DNA from: Shouchella clausii
Lineage (GTDB): Bacteria; Bacillota; Bacilli; Bacillales; Bacillaceae_D
Reading direction: 5' to 3'
Length of the DNA stretch: 64,000 bases
NCBI RefSeq assembly: GCF_002250115.1
Contig: NZ_CP019985.1
Span: forward strand, 3,472,001-3,536,000
This document shows, piece after piece, positions 20,099 through 29,972 of the stretch. The stretch's first letter is position 1. Every line of letters begins with the position of its first letter. Both the position numbers and the translations under genes were made by a program. The notes beneath the pieces are model-generated. The model ran no database searches and was not told the origin of the DNA. It worked only from the letters and a program-made list of their open reading frames with translations.

Positions 20099-21151
20099 AT
20101 GAACGAACAACAACATTTTGACGTCGCTGTCGTCGGAGCAACCGGCGCAGTCGGCCAGCAAATGCTGAAAACATTAGAACAACGTGATTTTCCAATTAAG
20201 AGCCTAAAGCTCCTTTCATCGAAACGTTCGGCTGGAAAACAAATAACGTTTAAAGGCCAATCTTATACAGTCGAAGAGGCGACGCCTGAGTCGTTTCAAG
20301 GTGTACAATTAGCCCTTTTCTCAGCAGGCGGTTCAGTGTCAAAAGCGCTTGTTCCTGAAGCGATTAAACGCGGAGCTGTTTGCGTCGACAACACGAGCGC
20401 ATTTCGGATGGACGCTGACGTGCCCCTTGTCGTGCCTGAAGTCAATGAAAGCGATTTGCACAACCACCAAGGTGTAATTGCCAATCCAAATTGTTCCACG
20501 ATCCAAATGGTAGTTGCGTTGGAGCCGATCCGCCAAAAGCTTGGATTAAAGAAAGTGATCGTGTCCACATACCAAGCCGTTTCAGGTGCAGGGCTTGAAG
20601 CAGTCGAGGAAATGGAAAAGCAAACACGGGCCATTTTGGATGGGAAAGAAGCAACGGCAGAAGTGCTGCCGGTCGCGAAAGAGAAACGCCATTACCAAAT
20701 TGCTTTTAACGCAATTCCGCAAATTGATGTGTTTCAAGATAATGGCTATACGTTCGAGGAAATGAAAATGATTAATGAAACGAAGAAGATCATGCATATG
20801 CCTGAACTTGAAGTGGCTGCTACATGCGTGCGTTTGCCAATTGAAACGGGCCACTCAGAATCTGTCTACTTCGAAACGGAGCAGTCTGGCGCAAGCGTAA
20901 AAGAAATCCAAGCTTTGCTAAGCGAAGCGCCAGGCATCACACTCCAAGACAACCCAGCAGAACAGCTTTACCCCCTCGTCACAAATGCAGTCGGCAAAAA
21001 CGACGTATTCGTCGGCAGAGTGCGCCGCGACTTAGATCGTGACAATGGCTACCATGCTTGGGTTGTATCTGACAATCTTTTAAAAGGGGCAGCTTGGAAT
21101 TCCGTGCAAATCGCAGAAAGCCTCATCAAGCTGAACCTATTGAACAAGTGA
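20099..21151 (+). CDS. asd: Aspartate-semialdehyde dehydrogenase
   Basis: Second step of the aspartate pathway. The 350 residues have the N-terminal GATGAVGQQ nucleotide loop, the catalytic Cys in [10 protein letters not shown] and the GSAG-like [12 protein letters not shown] segment. It lies just upstream of dapG and dapA. RBS GGGAGG about nine bases before ATG. Confidence 0.96.
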   Translation: MNEQQHFDVAVVGATGAVGQQMLKTLEQRDFPIKSLKLLSSKRSAGKQITFKGQSYTVEEATPESFQGVQLALFSAGGSVSKALVPEAIKRGAVCVDNTSAFRMDADVPLVVPEVNESDLHNHQGVIANPNCSTIQMVVALEPIRQKLGLKKVIVSTYQAVSGAGLEAVEEMEKQTRAILDGKEATAEVLPVAKEKRHYQIAFNAIPQIDVFQDNGYTFEEMKMINETKKIMHMPELEVAATCVRLPIETGHSESVYFETEQSGASVKEIQALLSEAPGITLQDNPAEQLYPLVTNAVGKNDVFVGRVRRDLDRDNGYHAWVVSDNLLKGAAWNSVQIAESLIKLNLLNK

Positions 21152-21162
21152 GTGAATCAAAC

Positions 21163-22380
21163 ATGAAAATCATTATCCAGAAATTTGGCGGTACATCTGT
21201 AAAAACGGACGAATCGAGGCTGCAAGCGGTGCGCCATGTTCAAAAAGCAGTCAATGACGGCTACAAAGTTGTCGTTGTTGTCTCAGCGATGGGCCGAAAA
21301 GGCGATCCTTATGCAACCGATACGCTGCTTAGCCTCGTTAGCAAATCCCGCATCACGAAGCGGGAACAAGACTTGCTTGTTTCTTGCGGCGAGACGATTT
21401 CAGCGGTTGTATTTTCAGATCTCCTCAATGCACACGGCGTCCAAGCGACGGCCATGAACGGAGCGAAAGCAGGATTTCGTACAAACGAGGAGTTCGGCAA
21501 CGCGAAAATTAAAGAAATGAAATGCGAGCATTTGCTTAAAAAGCTAGAGACAGAAGATGTCGTCGTTGTTGCCGGTTTTCAAGGACAGTCGAAAAGCGGC
21601 GATGTAACGACGCTCGGCCGCGGTGCGAGCGATACATCGGCAACAGCTCTGGGCGCAGCTCTTCACGCGGAGTGGGTTGACATTTTTACTGATGTAGAAG
21701 GTGTTATGACCGCCGATCCTCGGATTGTCAGCGACGCGAGAGCATTGGAAGCCATGTCTTACAATGAAATTTGCAACATGGCGTACCAAGGCGCAAAAGT
21801 CATCCATCCGCGGGCGGTGGAAATTGCCATGCAAGCGAAAATTCCGATCCGGATTCGCTCCACTTACTCAGACAACGAGGGGACGCTCGTCACGGCCCTT
21901 GGCGCTTCCCATTCAATGGATGTAAACGAACGGATGATTACAGGAATTGCCCATGTGGCGAATGTGACGCAAATCAAAGTTGCTGCAAAAGAGGGCCAGC
22001 TTGACTTACAGGAAAATGTGTTTAAGTCGATGGCCCAAGCTAAGATTAGTGTAGACTTTATTAACATTAGCCCTAGTGGGGTGACCTATACTGTCAGTGA
22101 TGAGGCGGCAGATAAAGCAAAACAAGTGCTTGAGCGTCTTGGATACACGCCTGAGCTTCGGCGCGGGTGCGCGAAAGTGTCCGCTGTGGGAGCAGGAATG
22201 AGCGGTGTACCTGGCGTTGCTGCGAAAATTGTCAGCGCCTTAAGTGGAGAGAATGTACAAATTTTGCAATCGGCAGATTCCCATACAACGATTTGGGTAT
22301 TAGTCAAAAATGAAGATATGAAAAAGGCAGTGAATGCTCTGCACAAAATGTTTCAGCTCAGTGAAGCGACAACTGTGTAA
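21163..22380 (+). CDS. dapG: Aspartokinase I (monofunctional, diaminopimelate-type)
   Basis: Phosphorylates aspartate, 405 residues. KFGGTSV at the N-terminus, GRGASDTSATALG and DVEGVMTADPR are kinase-domain marks; two C-terminal ACT domains follow (VDFINISPSGVTYTV; GMSGVPGVAAKIVSALS). ATG 21163 gives the family N-terminus (MKIIIQKFGGTS); no strong site is visible, so it may depend on coupling to asd 11 bases upstream. Confidence 0.95.
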   Translation: MKIIIQKFGGTSVKTDESRLQAVRHVQKAVNDGYKVVVVVSAMGRKGDPYATDTLLSLVSKSRITKREQDLLVSCGETISAVVFSDLLNAHGVQATAMNGAKAGFRTNEEFGNAKIKEMKCEHLLKKLETEDVVVVAGFQGQSKSGDVTTLGRGASDTSATALGAALHAEWVDIFTDVEGVMTADPRIVSDARALEAMSYNEICNMAYQGAKVIHPRAVEIAMQAKIPIRIRSTYSDNEGTLVTALGASHSMDVNERMITGIAHVANVTQIKVAAKEGQLDLQENVFKSMAQAKISVDFINISPSGVTYTVSDEAADKAKQVLERLGYTPELRRGCAKVSAVGAGMSGVPGVAAKIVSALSGENVQILQSADSHTTIWVLVKNEDMKKAVNALHKMFQLSEATTV

Positions 22381-22405
22381 TTTCTTATAAACGGAGGGGG
22401 CGCAT

Positions 22406-23296
22406 GTGAAACCAACAGGAAAATACGGCCCAGTGTGGACAGCTATGGTAACGCCGTTTCAATCAACGGGCGCAATCGATTATCAGCAGGCAGAGCAGCT
22501 TATCGAGCATTTGATTGCAAACGGAACCGATGTCCTCATTGTAGCCGGGACAACCGGAGAATCACCGCTGCTGTCCAAAGAAGAAAAACTAGAGCTGTTC
22601 GCTTTTTGTGTCAAACAGGCCAACGGGCGTGCGGCCGTCGTAGCTGGCACAGGCTCCAATGATACGCATGCTTCGGTTGAGCTAACAAAGGCGGCGGAAA
22701 AGACAGGCGTCGACGGTGTCATGCTTGTCACTCCGTATTACAATAAACCGTCGCAACAAGGGCTTTTTTCCCATTTTAATGAAATTGCCAACGAGACAAA
22801 CTTGCCAGTCATGCTGTACAACGTTCCAGGCAGGACGGGAGTCAACCTTGAGGCGGAAACAACGATCGCCCTTGCGAATGTCAAAAATATCGTGGCGATT
22901 AAAGAAGCAAGTGGCAATTTGGAACAAATTGCGGCCATCATCGAGCATACGCCAGCCTCATTTGCTGTTTATAGCGGTGACGATAGCATGACGCTACCGA
23001 TTTTAGCGATTGGCGGAGATGGGATCGTTTCTGTTGCCTCCCATCTAATTGGCAAGGAAATGCAAGCGATGGTTGGCGCGTTTCAGGCAGGGGAAAATGC
23101 AAAAGCGGCAATGATGCACCGCAAGCTGTTGCCTGTCATGCAAGCTCTATTCCTAGCTCCAAATCCAGCGTGTGTAAAGTATGCGCTTAACAAAAGCGGC
23201 ATTGACGTTGGCGAAGTGAAACCCCCTCTTGCCCCTGTAAACGATCAGGAAAAAGTGGTGGTTGACCAGGCGCTGGCGAAAATCAAATCGCTATAA
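22406..23296 (+). CDS. dapA: 4-Hydroxy-tetrahydrodipicolinate synthase
   Basis: Condenses aspartate semialdehyde and pyruvate. The 296-residue TIM barrel has GTTGESPLL, the YYNKPSQQG segment with its catalytic Tyr nearby (LYNVPGRTG) and the Schiff-base Lys in AIKEASGN. GTG start behind ACGGAGGGGG. Its product feeds both lysine/peptidoglycan and, through SpoVFAB, spore dipicolinate. Confidence 0.96.
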   Translation: MKPTGKYGPVWTAMVTPFQSTGAIDYQQAEQLIEHLIANGTDVLIVAGTTGESPLLSKEEKLELFAFCVKQANGRAAVVAGTGSNDTHASVELTKAAEKTGVDGVMLVTPYYNKPSQQGLFSHFNEIANETNLPVMLYNVPGRTGVNLEAETTIALANVKNIVAIKEASGNLEQIAAIIEHTPASFAVYSGDDSMTLPILAIGGDGIVSVASHLIGKEMQAMVGAFQAGENAKAAMMHRKLLPVMQALFLAPNPACVKYALNKSGIDVGEVKPPLAPVNDQEKVVVDQALAKIKSL

Positions 23297-23312
23297 GCCT
23301 CATGTGAATGCT

Positions 23313-23404
23313 ACTGACGCTTGATGCCGAGATGCAAAACCGTATGAAGATGCATAAGCATATGCGGTGAGCAACGAAGAAAGCGAGCGTTTGTCTATCG
23401 TCTA
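23313..23404 (+). repeat. Terminator-abutting inverted-repeat element, diverged copy (D)
   Basis: Starts near ACTGACGCTTG and ends AGCGAGCGTTTGTCTATCG-TCTA. It shares the order ACGCTTG ... GAAGATGC ... CATATG ... GCGAGCGTTTGTCT with copies A and B but is shorter and more diverged. Its right end touches the dapA terminator stem. Confidence 0.55.
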
Positions 23405-23440
23405 AAGCCCCTATTGCAGCTGGCTGCAATAGGGGCTTTT
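23404..23440 (+). terminator. Strong intrinsic terminator after dapA
   Basis: A 16-pair perfect stem (left arm AAAGCCCCTATTGCAG) with a four-base loop, then TTTT. Confidence 0.9.
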
Positions 23441-23473
23441 CGCTGTGTGCGAACGTGGTCAATGAAATCCCCC

Positions 23474-23503
23474 TTGTTTTTATCTTGAAAATTAAGGTAT
23501 ACT
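23474..23503 (+). promoter_or_regulatory. Candidate sigma-A promoter upstream of rnjB
   Basis: TTGTTT, 18-base spacer, TATACT at 23498-23503. It would start a leader of about 300 nt. Confidence 0.5.
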
Positions 23504-23816
23504 AAGTTCCAAGTGATGCGTTCGGGTAAAGGTGGTCATGGAAGCCGCCATTGTTAAAAAAGAAAAATCGGCATTGGAACGGAACGAAATCGGAAAATGA
23601 TAGCTCGGTTCTCTAAATGTTCAATCAGTTAATGTGTGTTTCCAAGAAGCGCCACGGTCGCTTTAAACAGGGAATGGTTGAATGTTTGAAGCCGCGTGTT
23701 GTTTGTCGTGCGAGATTGGCGTCCATGAAGCCTGAAGTACGCACTAAACGGAATTTGAAACGATTACAAGAACAACCAGTTAAGTATGACTAGCGTTGTA
23801 ACTAGGAGGAAAATCA

Positions 23817-25484
23817 TTGTCTAAGCAAGAAACAGAAAAAGTGCGTGTGTTTGCCCTCGGCGGAGTCGGCGAAATCGGCAAAAATATGTACGGCATTGAA
23901 GTAGATGAGGATATCATTGTCATTGACGCGGGTTTAATGTTCCCTGATGACGATATGCTTGGAGTCGACATCGTTATTCCAGATGTGTCTTATTTAGTGG
24001 AAAACGAAGAACGTGTACGGGGAATTATTCTGACACATGGACACGAGGACCATATAGGCGGATTGTCGTATGTGCTGAAGAAAATCAACGTGCCTGTGTA
24101 TGCCACAAAGCTAACGTTAGGACTCGTTGAGGAGAAATTGAAAGAGGCAGGCATTCATAGGCACGCAGAACTGCGCTTAATCGATTCCAACTCGCGCATT
24201 AAGTTAGGAAATACACCAGTATCTTTCTTTCGTGTTAGCCATAGCATTCCAGATTGCGTTGGTGTTTGCGTGGAAACGGCCCAAGGCGCTATTGTTCATA
24301 CAGGTGATTTTAAGTTTGACCAAACACCAGTCGATGGAAAGCATGCTGATATCGGAAAAATGGCAGCAATTGGCCAAAAAGGTGTGCTCTGCCTCATGTC
24401 TGATTCAACGAATGCAGAGCGGCCAGGGACAACGAAATCGGAAGCTGAGGCTGGCAAAGGTATAAAAGACGTGTTCGCTCGTACAAAAGGGCGCCTTATT
24501 GTCACCTCGTTTGCTTCAAATGTCCATCGAATCCAGCAAGTAATCCAAGCGGCTTCCGCTACCAATCGAAAGCTTGCGGTTGTTGGCAAAAGCATGGTGC
24601 GCGTTATTACCATTGCTGGAAAGCTTGGCTACTTGAAAATACCGAAAGATTTATTAATTGATATGGACGAAGTGAACAAGCATAAACCAGAAAAAGTGGC
24701 GATTTTGACAACAGGAAGCCAAGGGGAACCGATGTCAGCATTAACGCGGATGGCAAAAGGAGCACACCGCCATATTACGATTACGCCAAATGACACAGTG
24801 ATTATTGCTGCTACAGCGATTCCTGGAAATGAGACAAGCGTATCCGCTGTCATCGACCAGCTTTACCGGATCGGCGCCGAGGTGATTTATGGCAACCAAG
24901 CTGTCCATGCCTCTGGCCATGGTTCACAAGAAGAACTAAAGTTGATGCTGAATTTGATGCGTCCAAAGTTTTTCTTGCCGATACACGGAGAAATCCGCAT
25001 GCAGCATGCGCACCGGCAATTGGCTTTGCAAGTCGGCATGAAAAAAGAACGGATTTATATAGTCGAAAAAGGGGAAGTCATTGAATTCAATAAACAACAA
25101 GCGCGGCGTGGCCCTAAAGTGCCATCGGGCCATGTGCTCATTGACGGACTTGGTGTCGGCGATGTCGGCAACATTGTCTTGCGCGATCGCCGCTTGCTTT
25201 CTAAAGATGGCATTTTAGTCGTCGTTGTCACATTGAACAAAAAGACAAACACGATTGTATCTGGACCGAATATTATTTCCCGCGGATTTGTCTATGTCCG
25301 TGAATCAGAAGAGCTTCTCGAGAAATCAAATGAGCTTGTGACCTCCATTTTGCAAAAATGTGTGACAGAAAATGTCAATGAGTGGTCAAGCTTAAAAAGC
25401 AACATTCGTGAAGGCTTAAGCCGCTACTTATTTGAAAAAACAAAAAGGCGGCCAATGATCTTGCCGATCATTATGGAAGTGTAG
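23817..25484 (+). CDS. rnjB: Ribonuclease J, rnjB locus (RNase J2-type with intact active site)
   Basis: Metallo-beta-lactamase/beta-CASP ribonuclease, 555 residues. Locus and wording (GVGEIGKNMYGIEVDEDI, GLMFPDDDMLGVDIVIPD) match B. subtilis RnjB (YmfA), whose zinc motif is degenerate. Here the motif is complete: HGHEDHIGG near residue 75, with GDFKFD, SDSTN and SGHGSQEE also present. The C-terminus (YEKTKRRPM-type, ending ILPIIMEV) is conserved. TTG start six bases after AGGAGGA. Activity is inferred; it may be a second catalytic RNase J. Confidence 0.93.
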   Translation: MSKQETEKVRVFALGGVGEIGKNMYGIEVDEDIIVIDAGLMFPDDDMLGVDIVIPDVSYLVENEERVRGIILTHGHEDHIGGLSYVLKKINVPVYATKLTLGLVEEKLKEAGIHRHAELRLIDSNSRIKLGNTPVSFFRVSHSIPDCVGVCVETAQGAIVHTGDFKFDQTPVDGKHADIGKMAAIGQKGVLCLMSDSTNAERPGTTKSEAEAGKGIKDVFARTKGRLIVTSFASNVHRIQQVIQAASATNRKLAVVGKSMVRVITIAGKLGYLKIPKDLLIDMDEVNKHKPEKVAILTTGSQGEPMSALTRMAKGAHRHITITPNDTVIIAATAIPGNETSVSAVIDQLYRIGAEVIYGNQAVHASGHGSQEELKLMLNLMRPKFFLPIHGEIRMQHAHRQLALQVGMKKERIYIVEKGEVIEFNKQQARRGPKVPSGHVLIDGLGVGDVGNIVLRDRRLLSKDGILVVVVTLNKKTNTIVSGPNIISRGFVYVRESEELLEKSNELVTSILQKCVTENVNEWSSLKSNIREGLSRYLFEKTKRRPMILPIIMEV

Positions 25485-25526
25485 CCGTAAGTTTTTTGAA
25501 AAAAGCGTTATATGCATGAACATTTA

Positions 25527-25566
25527 AAAGCCTGAGCCCCTTCCTTGAATGGGGCTCAGGCTTTCT
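25527..25566 (+). terminator. Intrinsic terminator after rnjB
   Basis: AAAGCCTGAGCCCC / GGGGCTCAGGCTTT, 14 pairs, ten-base loop, followed by TTTCTT. Confidence 0.88.
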
Positions 25567-25578
25567 TAGAGCGGCAAC

Positions 25579-25608
25579 ACATAATAATGAATGCTTCACC
25601 CCATACTA
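25579..25608 (+). promoter_or_regulatory. Sigma-G-type promoter of tepA
   Basis: ACATA, 18 bases, CATACTA. The -10 matches the forespore sigma-G pattern (CATWHTA) exactly and the -35 matches four of five. The B. subtilis TepA protease is a spore/germination protein, which agrees. Confidence 0.55.
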
Positions 25609-25638
25609 CTTTTATGTAAAGAGAAGGGTGTGGACAAG

Positions 25639-26370
25639 ATGGAAAATGAAGAGCAACCTGCTCCAGAAGAGCCGAAAGAAAAACAAGAAGAGAAAAGCAC
25701 GCTTGTCGAAAAAATCCAGCAGCTCGGGCAATCGAATGTGCCGGATATGGGCGCTTCCAACATCCATTGCATGACGGTCGTTGGCCAAATTGAAGGGCAT
25801 ATGCAACTGCCCCCGCAAAACAAAACGACAAAATATGAGCACATGATTCCACAGTTGGTGGCCGTCGAACAGAATCCGAAAATTGAAGGGTTGTTAATTA
25901 TTTTAAACACAGTAGGCGGCGATGTCGAAGCAGGGTTGGCCCTATCGGAAATGATCGCTTCGATCTCAAAACCAACCGTTACACTTGTGCTTGGCGGTGG
26001 GCATTCCATTGGCGTGCCGATTGCTACAGCGGCAAGCTATTCGTTTATTGCTGAAACAGCAACGATGACGATCCATCCTGTACGCCTGACTGGCCTCGTC
26101 ATTGGCGTACCGCAAACATTTGAATATTTGGATAAAATGCAAGACCGCGTCATTCGCTTTGTCACGTCCCATTCGCAAATATCGGAAGAAAAGTTTAAAG
26201 AATTAATGTTTTCAAAGGGCAATCTCACACGGGACATTGGTACGAATGTGATTGGCACAGATGCGGTCGAATATGGCCTTATCAATGAAGTGGGCGGCAT
26301 TGGCCAAGCGATAAGAAAGCTGAATGAAATGATTGAGGAACAGAAAGCAGACGGGGAGGTTATCCAATGA
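25639..26370 (+). CDS. tepA: ClpP-like spore germination protease TepA
   Basis: A 243-residue ClpP/SppA-fold protein (YmfB). The nucleophile region is [18 protein letters not shown], and the ClpP His region appears as [10 protein letters not shown]. The B. subtilis homologue was first named translocation-enhancing and later linked to rapid degradation of small acid-soluble spore proteins in outgrowth. The N-terminal 35 residues are Glu/Lys/Pro-rich. ATG 25639 follows AAGGGTG by eight bases. It overlaps ylzJ (ATGA). Confidence 0.93.
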   Translation: MENEEQPAPEEPKEKQEEKSTLVEKIQQLGQSNVPDMGASNIHCMTVVGQIEGHMQLPPQNKTTKYEHMIPQLVAVEQNPKIEGLLIILNTVGGDVEAGLALSEMIASISKPTVTLVLGGGHSIGVPIATAASYSFIAETATMTIHPVRLTGLVIGVPQTFEYLDKMQDRVIRFVTSHSQISEEKFKELMFSKGNLTRDIGTNVIGTDAVEYGLINEVGGIGQAIRKLNEMIEEQKADGEVIQ

Positions 26371-26588
26371 TTTTGTACACGACGACTCCTTATGAACTTC
26401 TTTTTCCTGAAGAAGAGACGGTTTACCAAAGTCAACAACTGATTGACTGTGACGCTGGCCAGCTTGTCGTTGAACGGATTGACGATGGCAACTTTCGAGT
26501 CATCCGTCTCCTTTCGAGTGATCCAAATGCCTTTTTAAAACCTGAATACGCTCCAGGCTCATTGCTTTCAGCGAGATGGATTCCATAA
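26367..26588 (+). CDS. ylzJ: YlzJ-like protein
   Basis: A 73-residue protein of the YlzJ family, whose members sit next to tepA in spore formers. It starts at the ATGA overlap with tepA, so it is very likely co-translated. Visible features: start [17 protein letters not shown] and a tail ending LLSARWIP. No function is known to me. Confidence 0.85.
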   Translation: MILYTTTPYELLFPEEETVYQSQQLIDCDAGQLVVERIDDGNFRVIRLLSSDPNAFLKPEYAPGSLLSARWIP

Positions 26589-26634
26589 AAAACCGTTAAA
26601 AACGGAATCGCTGTAGTGGTGGGCGCCGAAAACA

Positions 26635-26643
26635 TGGTATGAT
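26635..26643 (+). promoter_or_regulatory. Extended -10 promoter candidate for spoIIIE
   Basis: TGG immediately before TATGAT, followed by a second TATAAT-like run. No good -35 is seen. A nine-pair hairpin (AAGCAGCCT/AGGCTGCTT, 26668-26692) lies between it and the gene. Confidence 0.4.
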
Positions 26644-26720
26644 ATAATAACAACAGTCGATTTTAAGCAGCCTCGCGTTTAGGCTGCTTGTTCGAGTATG
26701 ATTTTCTAGAGGGTGACTCC

Positions 26721-29063
26721 ATGGCAAAACGCAAGAAACGAAAAAAAAACCAGTGGAAGTCCCAGTTGACTTTTGAACTTGTAGGATTAGGCCTACTTGT
26801 AGTGGCTCTTGTCACGCTGGCCCGATTAGGGAGCGTAGGGGAAGCATTTGTCCGTTTATTTCGTTTCTTCTTAGGAGAATGGTTTGTCGTTTTGGCGCTT
26901 GGTTTTTTTGTAAGCGCATTGTACATCATGATTAAACGGAAAAAACCGGCCTTGTGGGGAAGGCGTTTAGCTGGACTGTACACAATCGTGATTTCGATGG
27001 CGATTTTGGCCCACATCAGCTTATTCCGTGAACTTCAGCTAACTGGCAACGTCAGCGATGAATCGGTTTTGCGGGGGACGTGGAACCTGTATTGGGAAGA
27101 AATGACGTCTGGCCAGTCTGCCGATCTTGGCGGTGGTATGGTTGGGGCAGTTGGCTATGCAGTAAGCCATTTTTTGTTTGCCAACGCAGGTACATATTTG
27201 TTCTGTTTTATCCTCATTATGATTGGCGCGATTTTAATTTCCGGGCGCTCCTTTGGAGAAATGGTCGGAAAAGCTTACCGGCGTACGTATTTGTTTGTAA
27301 CTGATTTTGTGAAAGCGGCATGGCAAGACTTTGCTTCTTGGCGGAAACAGGCAAAAGTGAAAATGAATGAAGAACGCCAACAAAAGAAAGTGCGCCAGAA
27401 GAAAAAACAGCAAACAAACGAGGAAGTAGAGGAACAGGAGCTAGAACCATGGGATAAACAGACAGAGCCAGAAATTGTCGATTTCACGCAAAATGCACAG
27501 GTAACGCCTGAAGAGCAAACGGTCCATCCTGTTAAGCAAGGAAAGAAAGAAGGCGCTAGTGAAGTGGCGGAGGCTGGCGGAACAGATGAGGACGGAGCCC
27601 TGATGCCGGCTGGCTTGGTGCAGATGGAACAAGCAAATGAATCCTATACATTGCCAAGTCTCGACTTGTTGCTGACGCCTGATAAGCCAGAACAAAAGCA
27701 GGAAAAGCAACAATTGACATCCAATGCCCGCAAATTGGAAAAAACACTTGCTAGCTTCGGAGTGAACGTCCGTGTCTCCAAAGTTCATTTAGGTCCAGCC
27801 GTCACAAAGTATGAAGTCAATCCAAGCATTGGCGTAAAAGTAAGCAAAATTGTCAACTTGGCAGATGACCTTGCTTTGGCGCTTGCTGCAAAAGACATTC
27901 GCATTGAAGCACCAATCCCGGGGAAATCAGCTGTCGGCATTGAAGTGCCTAATCAGGAAATTGCGATTGTTTCTTTAAAGGAAGTGCTTGAAGGGGCTGC
28001 TTCACGACAACATGAAGTGCTTTCCGTTGGACTTGGCCGTGACATTTCAGGGGAACCTGTGCTGGCGCCGCTAAATAAAATGCCCCATTTGCTTGTGGCA
28101 GGGGCAACAGGCAGTGGCAAAAGTGTGTGCATCAACGGCATCATTACAAGCATTTTAATGAAAGCAAAACCCCATGAAGTGAAGCTGATGATGATTGATC
28201 CCAAAATGGTTGAGCTAAACGTGTACAACGGCATTCCCCATTTATTGACACCCGTAGTCACAGAACCGAAAAAAGCGTCTCAAGCATTAAAAAAAGTTGT
28301 TGCTGAAATGGAACGACGCTATGACTTGTTTTCACATACTGGCACACGCAATATCGAAGGCTATAATGACTATATTCGCCGCCACAATGAAACGGAAGAG
28401 GGCAAGCAGCCATTGTTGCCCTATATTGTCGTCATTGTGGACGAGCTCGCCGACTTAATGATGGTGGCGTCTGGCGATGTCGAAGATTCAATCGCTCGCC
28501 TTGCGCAAATGGCACGAGCAGCGGGCATTCATATGATTATTGCTACGCAGCGGCCGTCTGTAGATGTGATTACTGGCGTCATTAAGGCCAACATCCCGTC
28601 GCGGATAGCTTTCGGCGTTTCGTCGCAAACTGATTCGCGCACGATTTTGGACTCTGGCGGTGCCGAAAAGCTACTAGGCCGCGGGGATATGCTCTATTTG
28701 CCAATGGGCGCAACAAAGCCGACGCGTATACAAGGGGCATTTTTATCGGATCAGGAAGTTGAAAGAGTTGTTGAATATGTCATTTCTCAGCAAAAAGCCC
28801 AATATGTAGAAGAAATGACGCCTTCGGTTGACCAGGCAACAAACAGCGAGCCTGAAGATGACTTATACAACGACGCTGTTGACTTAGTCGTGGAAGTCGG
28901 TACTGCATCCGTGTCGATGATCCAGCGCCGCTTTCGCGTCGGCTATACACGGGCAGCGCGCATTATTGATGAAATGGAAGCGAGAGGCGTTGTTGGCCCA
29001 TATGAGGGCAGTAAGCCTAGGGAAGTACTGATCAGCCGTAATGATGAAGAGGCAACTTCATAA
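26721..29063 (+). CDS. spoIIIE: DNA translocase SpoIIIE (FtsK family)
   Basis: Pumps the chromosome into the forespore through the septum. The 780 residues have an N-terminal basic start ([10 protein letters not shown]), about four membrane segments (about 15-175), a charged linker (about 205-330), the motor domain with Walker [10 protein letters not shown] near 462 and Walker [12 protein letters not shown], and a C-terminal winged-helix gamma domain ([19 protein letters not shown]) that reads oriented DNA sites. ATG 26721 follows GAGGGTGA. Position after tepA-ylzJ identifies it as spoIIIE rather than sftA. Confidence 0.95.
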   Translation: MAKRKKRKKNQWKSQLTFELVGLGLLVVALVTLARLGSVGEAFVRLFRFFLGEWFVVLALGFFVSALYIMIKRKKPALWGRRLAGLYTIVISMAILAHISLFRELQLTGNVSDESVLRGTWNLYWEEMTSGQSADLGGGMVGAVGYAVSHFLFANAGTYLFCFILIMIGAILISGRSFGEMVGKAYRRTYLFVTDFVKAAWQDFASWRKQAKVKMNEERQQKKVRQKKKQQTNEEVEEQELEPWDKQTEPEIVDFTQNAQVTPEEQTVHPVKQGKKEGASEVAEAGGTDEDGALMPAGLVQMEQANESYTLPSLDLLLTPDKPEQKQEKQQLTSNARKLEKTLASFGVNVRVSKVHLGPAVTKYEVNPSIGVKVSKIVNLADDLALALAAKDIRIEAPIPGKSAVGIEVPNQEIAIVSLKEVLEGAASRQHEVLSVGLGRDISGEPVLAPLNKMPHLLVAGATGSGKSVCINGIITSILMKAKPHEVKLMMIDPKMVELNVYNGIPHLLTPVVTEPKKASQALKKVVAEMERRYDLFSHTGTRNIEGYNDYIRRHNETEEGKQPLLPYIVVIVDELADLMMVASGDVEDSIARLAQMARAAGIHMIIATQRPSVDVITGVIKANIPSRIAFGVSSQTDSRTILDSGGAEKLLGRGDMLYLPMGATKPTRIQGAFLSDQEVERVVEYVISQQKAQYVEEMTPSVDQATNSEPEDDLYNDAVDLVVEVGTASVSMIQRRFRVGYTRAARIIDEMEARGVVGPYEGSKPREVLISRNDEEATS

Positions 29064-29101
29064 ACTAGAAAGAAAGGGTTGCGATAGAGAGGATGGAATC
29101 G

Positions 29102-29815
29102 GTGATGAAGGCGGATCATCGGCCGCTTTATATACAAGTGATCGATCAGTTAAAGGAAGAAATCAGCCACTACAGTGAAGGGAGTAAGCTCCCATCTGAA
29201 TATGAGCTTGCCAAGCAGCTAGGTGTAAGCAAAGAAACATTGCGGGAAGCGTTGCGCCTACTAGAGGAAGACGGACTCGTCGTAAGGCGCTACGGCGTAG
29301 GCACATTTGTGCCTTCAAAGCCGCTGTTTTCAGCGGGAATCGAAGAGCTGCAAAGTGTAACCAACATGATTGCGTCTGCAAATATGACGCCAGGCACGAT
29401 TTATTTGTCGTCAACGATCGAAGTTTCGGCAGAAGAAGACAGAGCGCGTTTTAATCGATCGAAATCGTTTGAAATGCTCCAACTTGAGCGTGTACGGACA
29501 GCAGACGGTATGCCTGTCGTTTACTGCCTTGACCAGCTTCCGGCGGATTTAGTCGGCAACCGCTCTATTCATGAAATGAAGTCGATCTTTCAGTTTTTAG
29601 AAGAGGCAGGCCGACCAATTGCTTATGCGCTTGCCTCGATTGAGCCGATCGGCTACCATGAGCATGTAACGGAAGTGCTGGAGTGCACTCCTGAAACGGC
29701 GCTTCTTCTTTTAAGACAAACCCATTATGATCACCATGATCAAGCGGTGCTCCACTCTGTCAATTATTTTCGGTCTGACAAATTTAAGTTTAATGTTGTA
29801 AGAAAAAGCAAATAA
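29102..29815 (+). CDS. ymfC: GntR-family (HutC-type) transcription regulator YmfC
   Basis: A 237-residue repressor-like protein with an N-terminal winged helix (LYIQVIDQLKEEI, LPSEYELAKQLGVSKETLREALRLLEEDG in parts) and a C-terminal UTRA effector domain. The ligand is unknown. The GTG at 29102 has AGAGAGG nine bases before it; ATG 29093 and ATG 29105 are alternatives. It precedes the ymfF-ymfH run. Confidence 0.85.
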   Translation: MMKADHRPLYIQVIDQLKEEISHYSEGSKLPSEYELAKQLGVSKETLREALRLLEEDGLVVRRYGVGTFVPSKPLFSAGIEELQSVTNMIASANMTPGTIYLSSTIEVSAEEDRARFNRSKSFEMLQLERVRTADGMPVVYCLDQLPADLVGNRSIHEMKSIFQFLEEAGRPIAYALASIEPIGYHEHVTEVLECTPETALLLLRQTHYDHHDQAVLHSVNYFRSDKFKFNVVRKSK

Positions 29816-29817
29816 GC

Positions 29818-29844
29818 AAAAAACCGCCACCTCCGGCGGTTTTT
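29818..29844 (+). terminator. Intrinsic terminator after ymfC
   Basis: A-run, CCGCC/GGCGG stem with six-base loop, T-run; the A/T runs extend the stem and make it usable on both strands. Confidence 0.85.
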
Positions 29845-29972
29845 AGACGTTGCGGATGATTTGCCGCCTTTGTTGGCACACTAAAAGGGGCCGCTGTTGC
29901 ATCGTCTTCCTTACTCGCAGCATGCGAGAAGGATTGGAACAACAAATTTAAGTTTGTAAAGGAAGTGAGCAA

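Larger units (their letters stand above)
23297..23816 (+). other. Gene-poor 520-bp interval between dapA and rnjB
   Basis: Contains, in order, repeat element D (23313-23404), a very strong terminator (23404-23440), a candidate promoter (23474-23503) and a leader of about 300 nt for rnjB. The leader has two short reading frames: 23538-23600 (20 codons, close behind AAAGGTGG) and 23617-23793 (58 codons, Lys/Arg-rich, no clear ribosome-binding site). I recognise neither and do not claim either as a gene. Confidence 0.6.

Noticed and set aside
23617-23793. 58-codon basic reading frame upstream of rnjB as a gene
   Set aside because: No ribosome-binding site and no recognised similarity; kept only as a possible leader feature.
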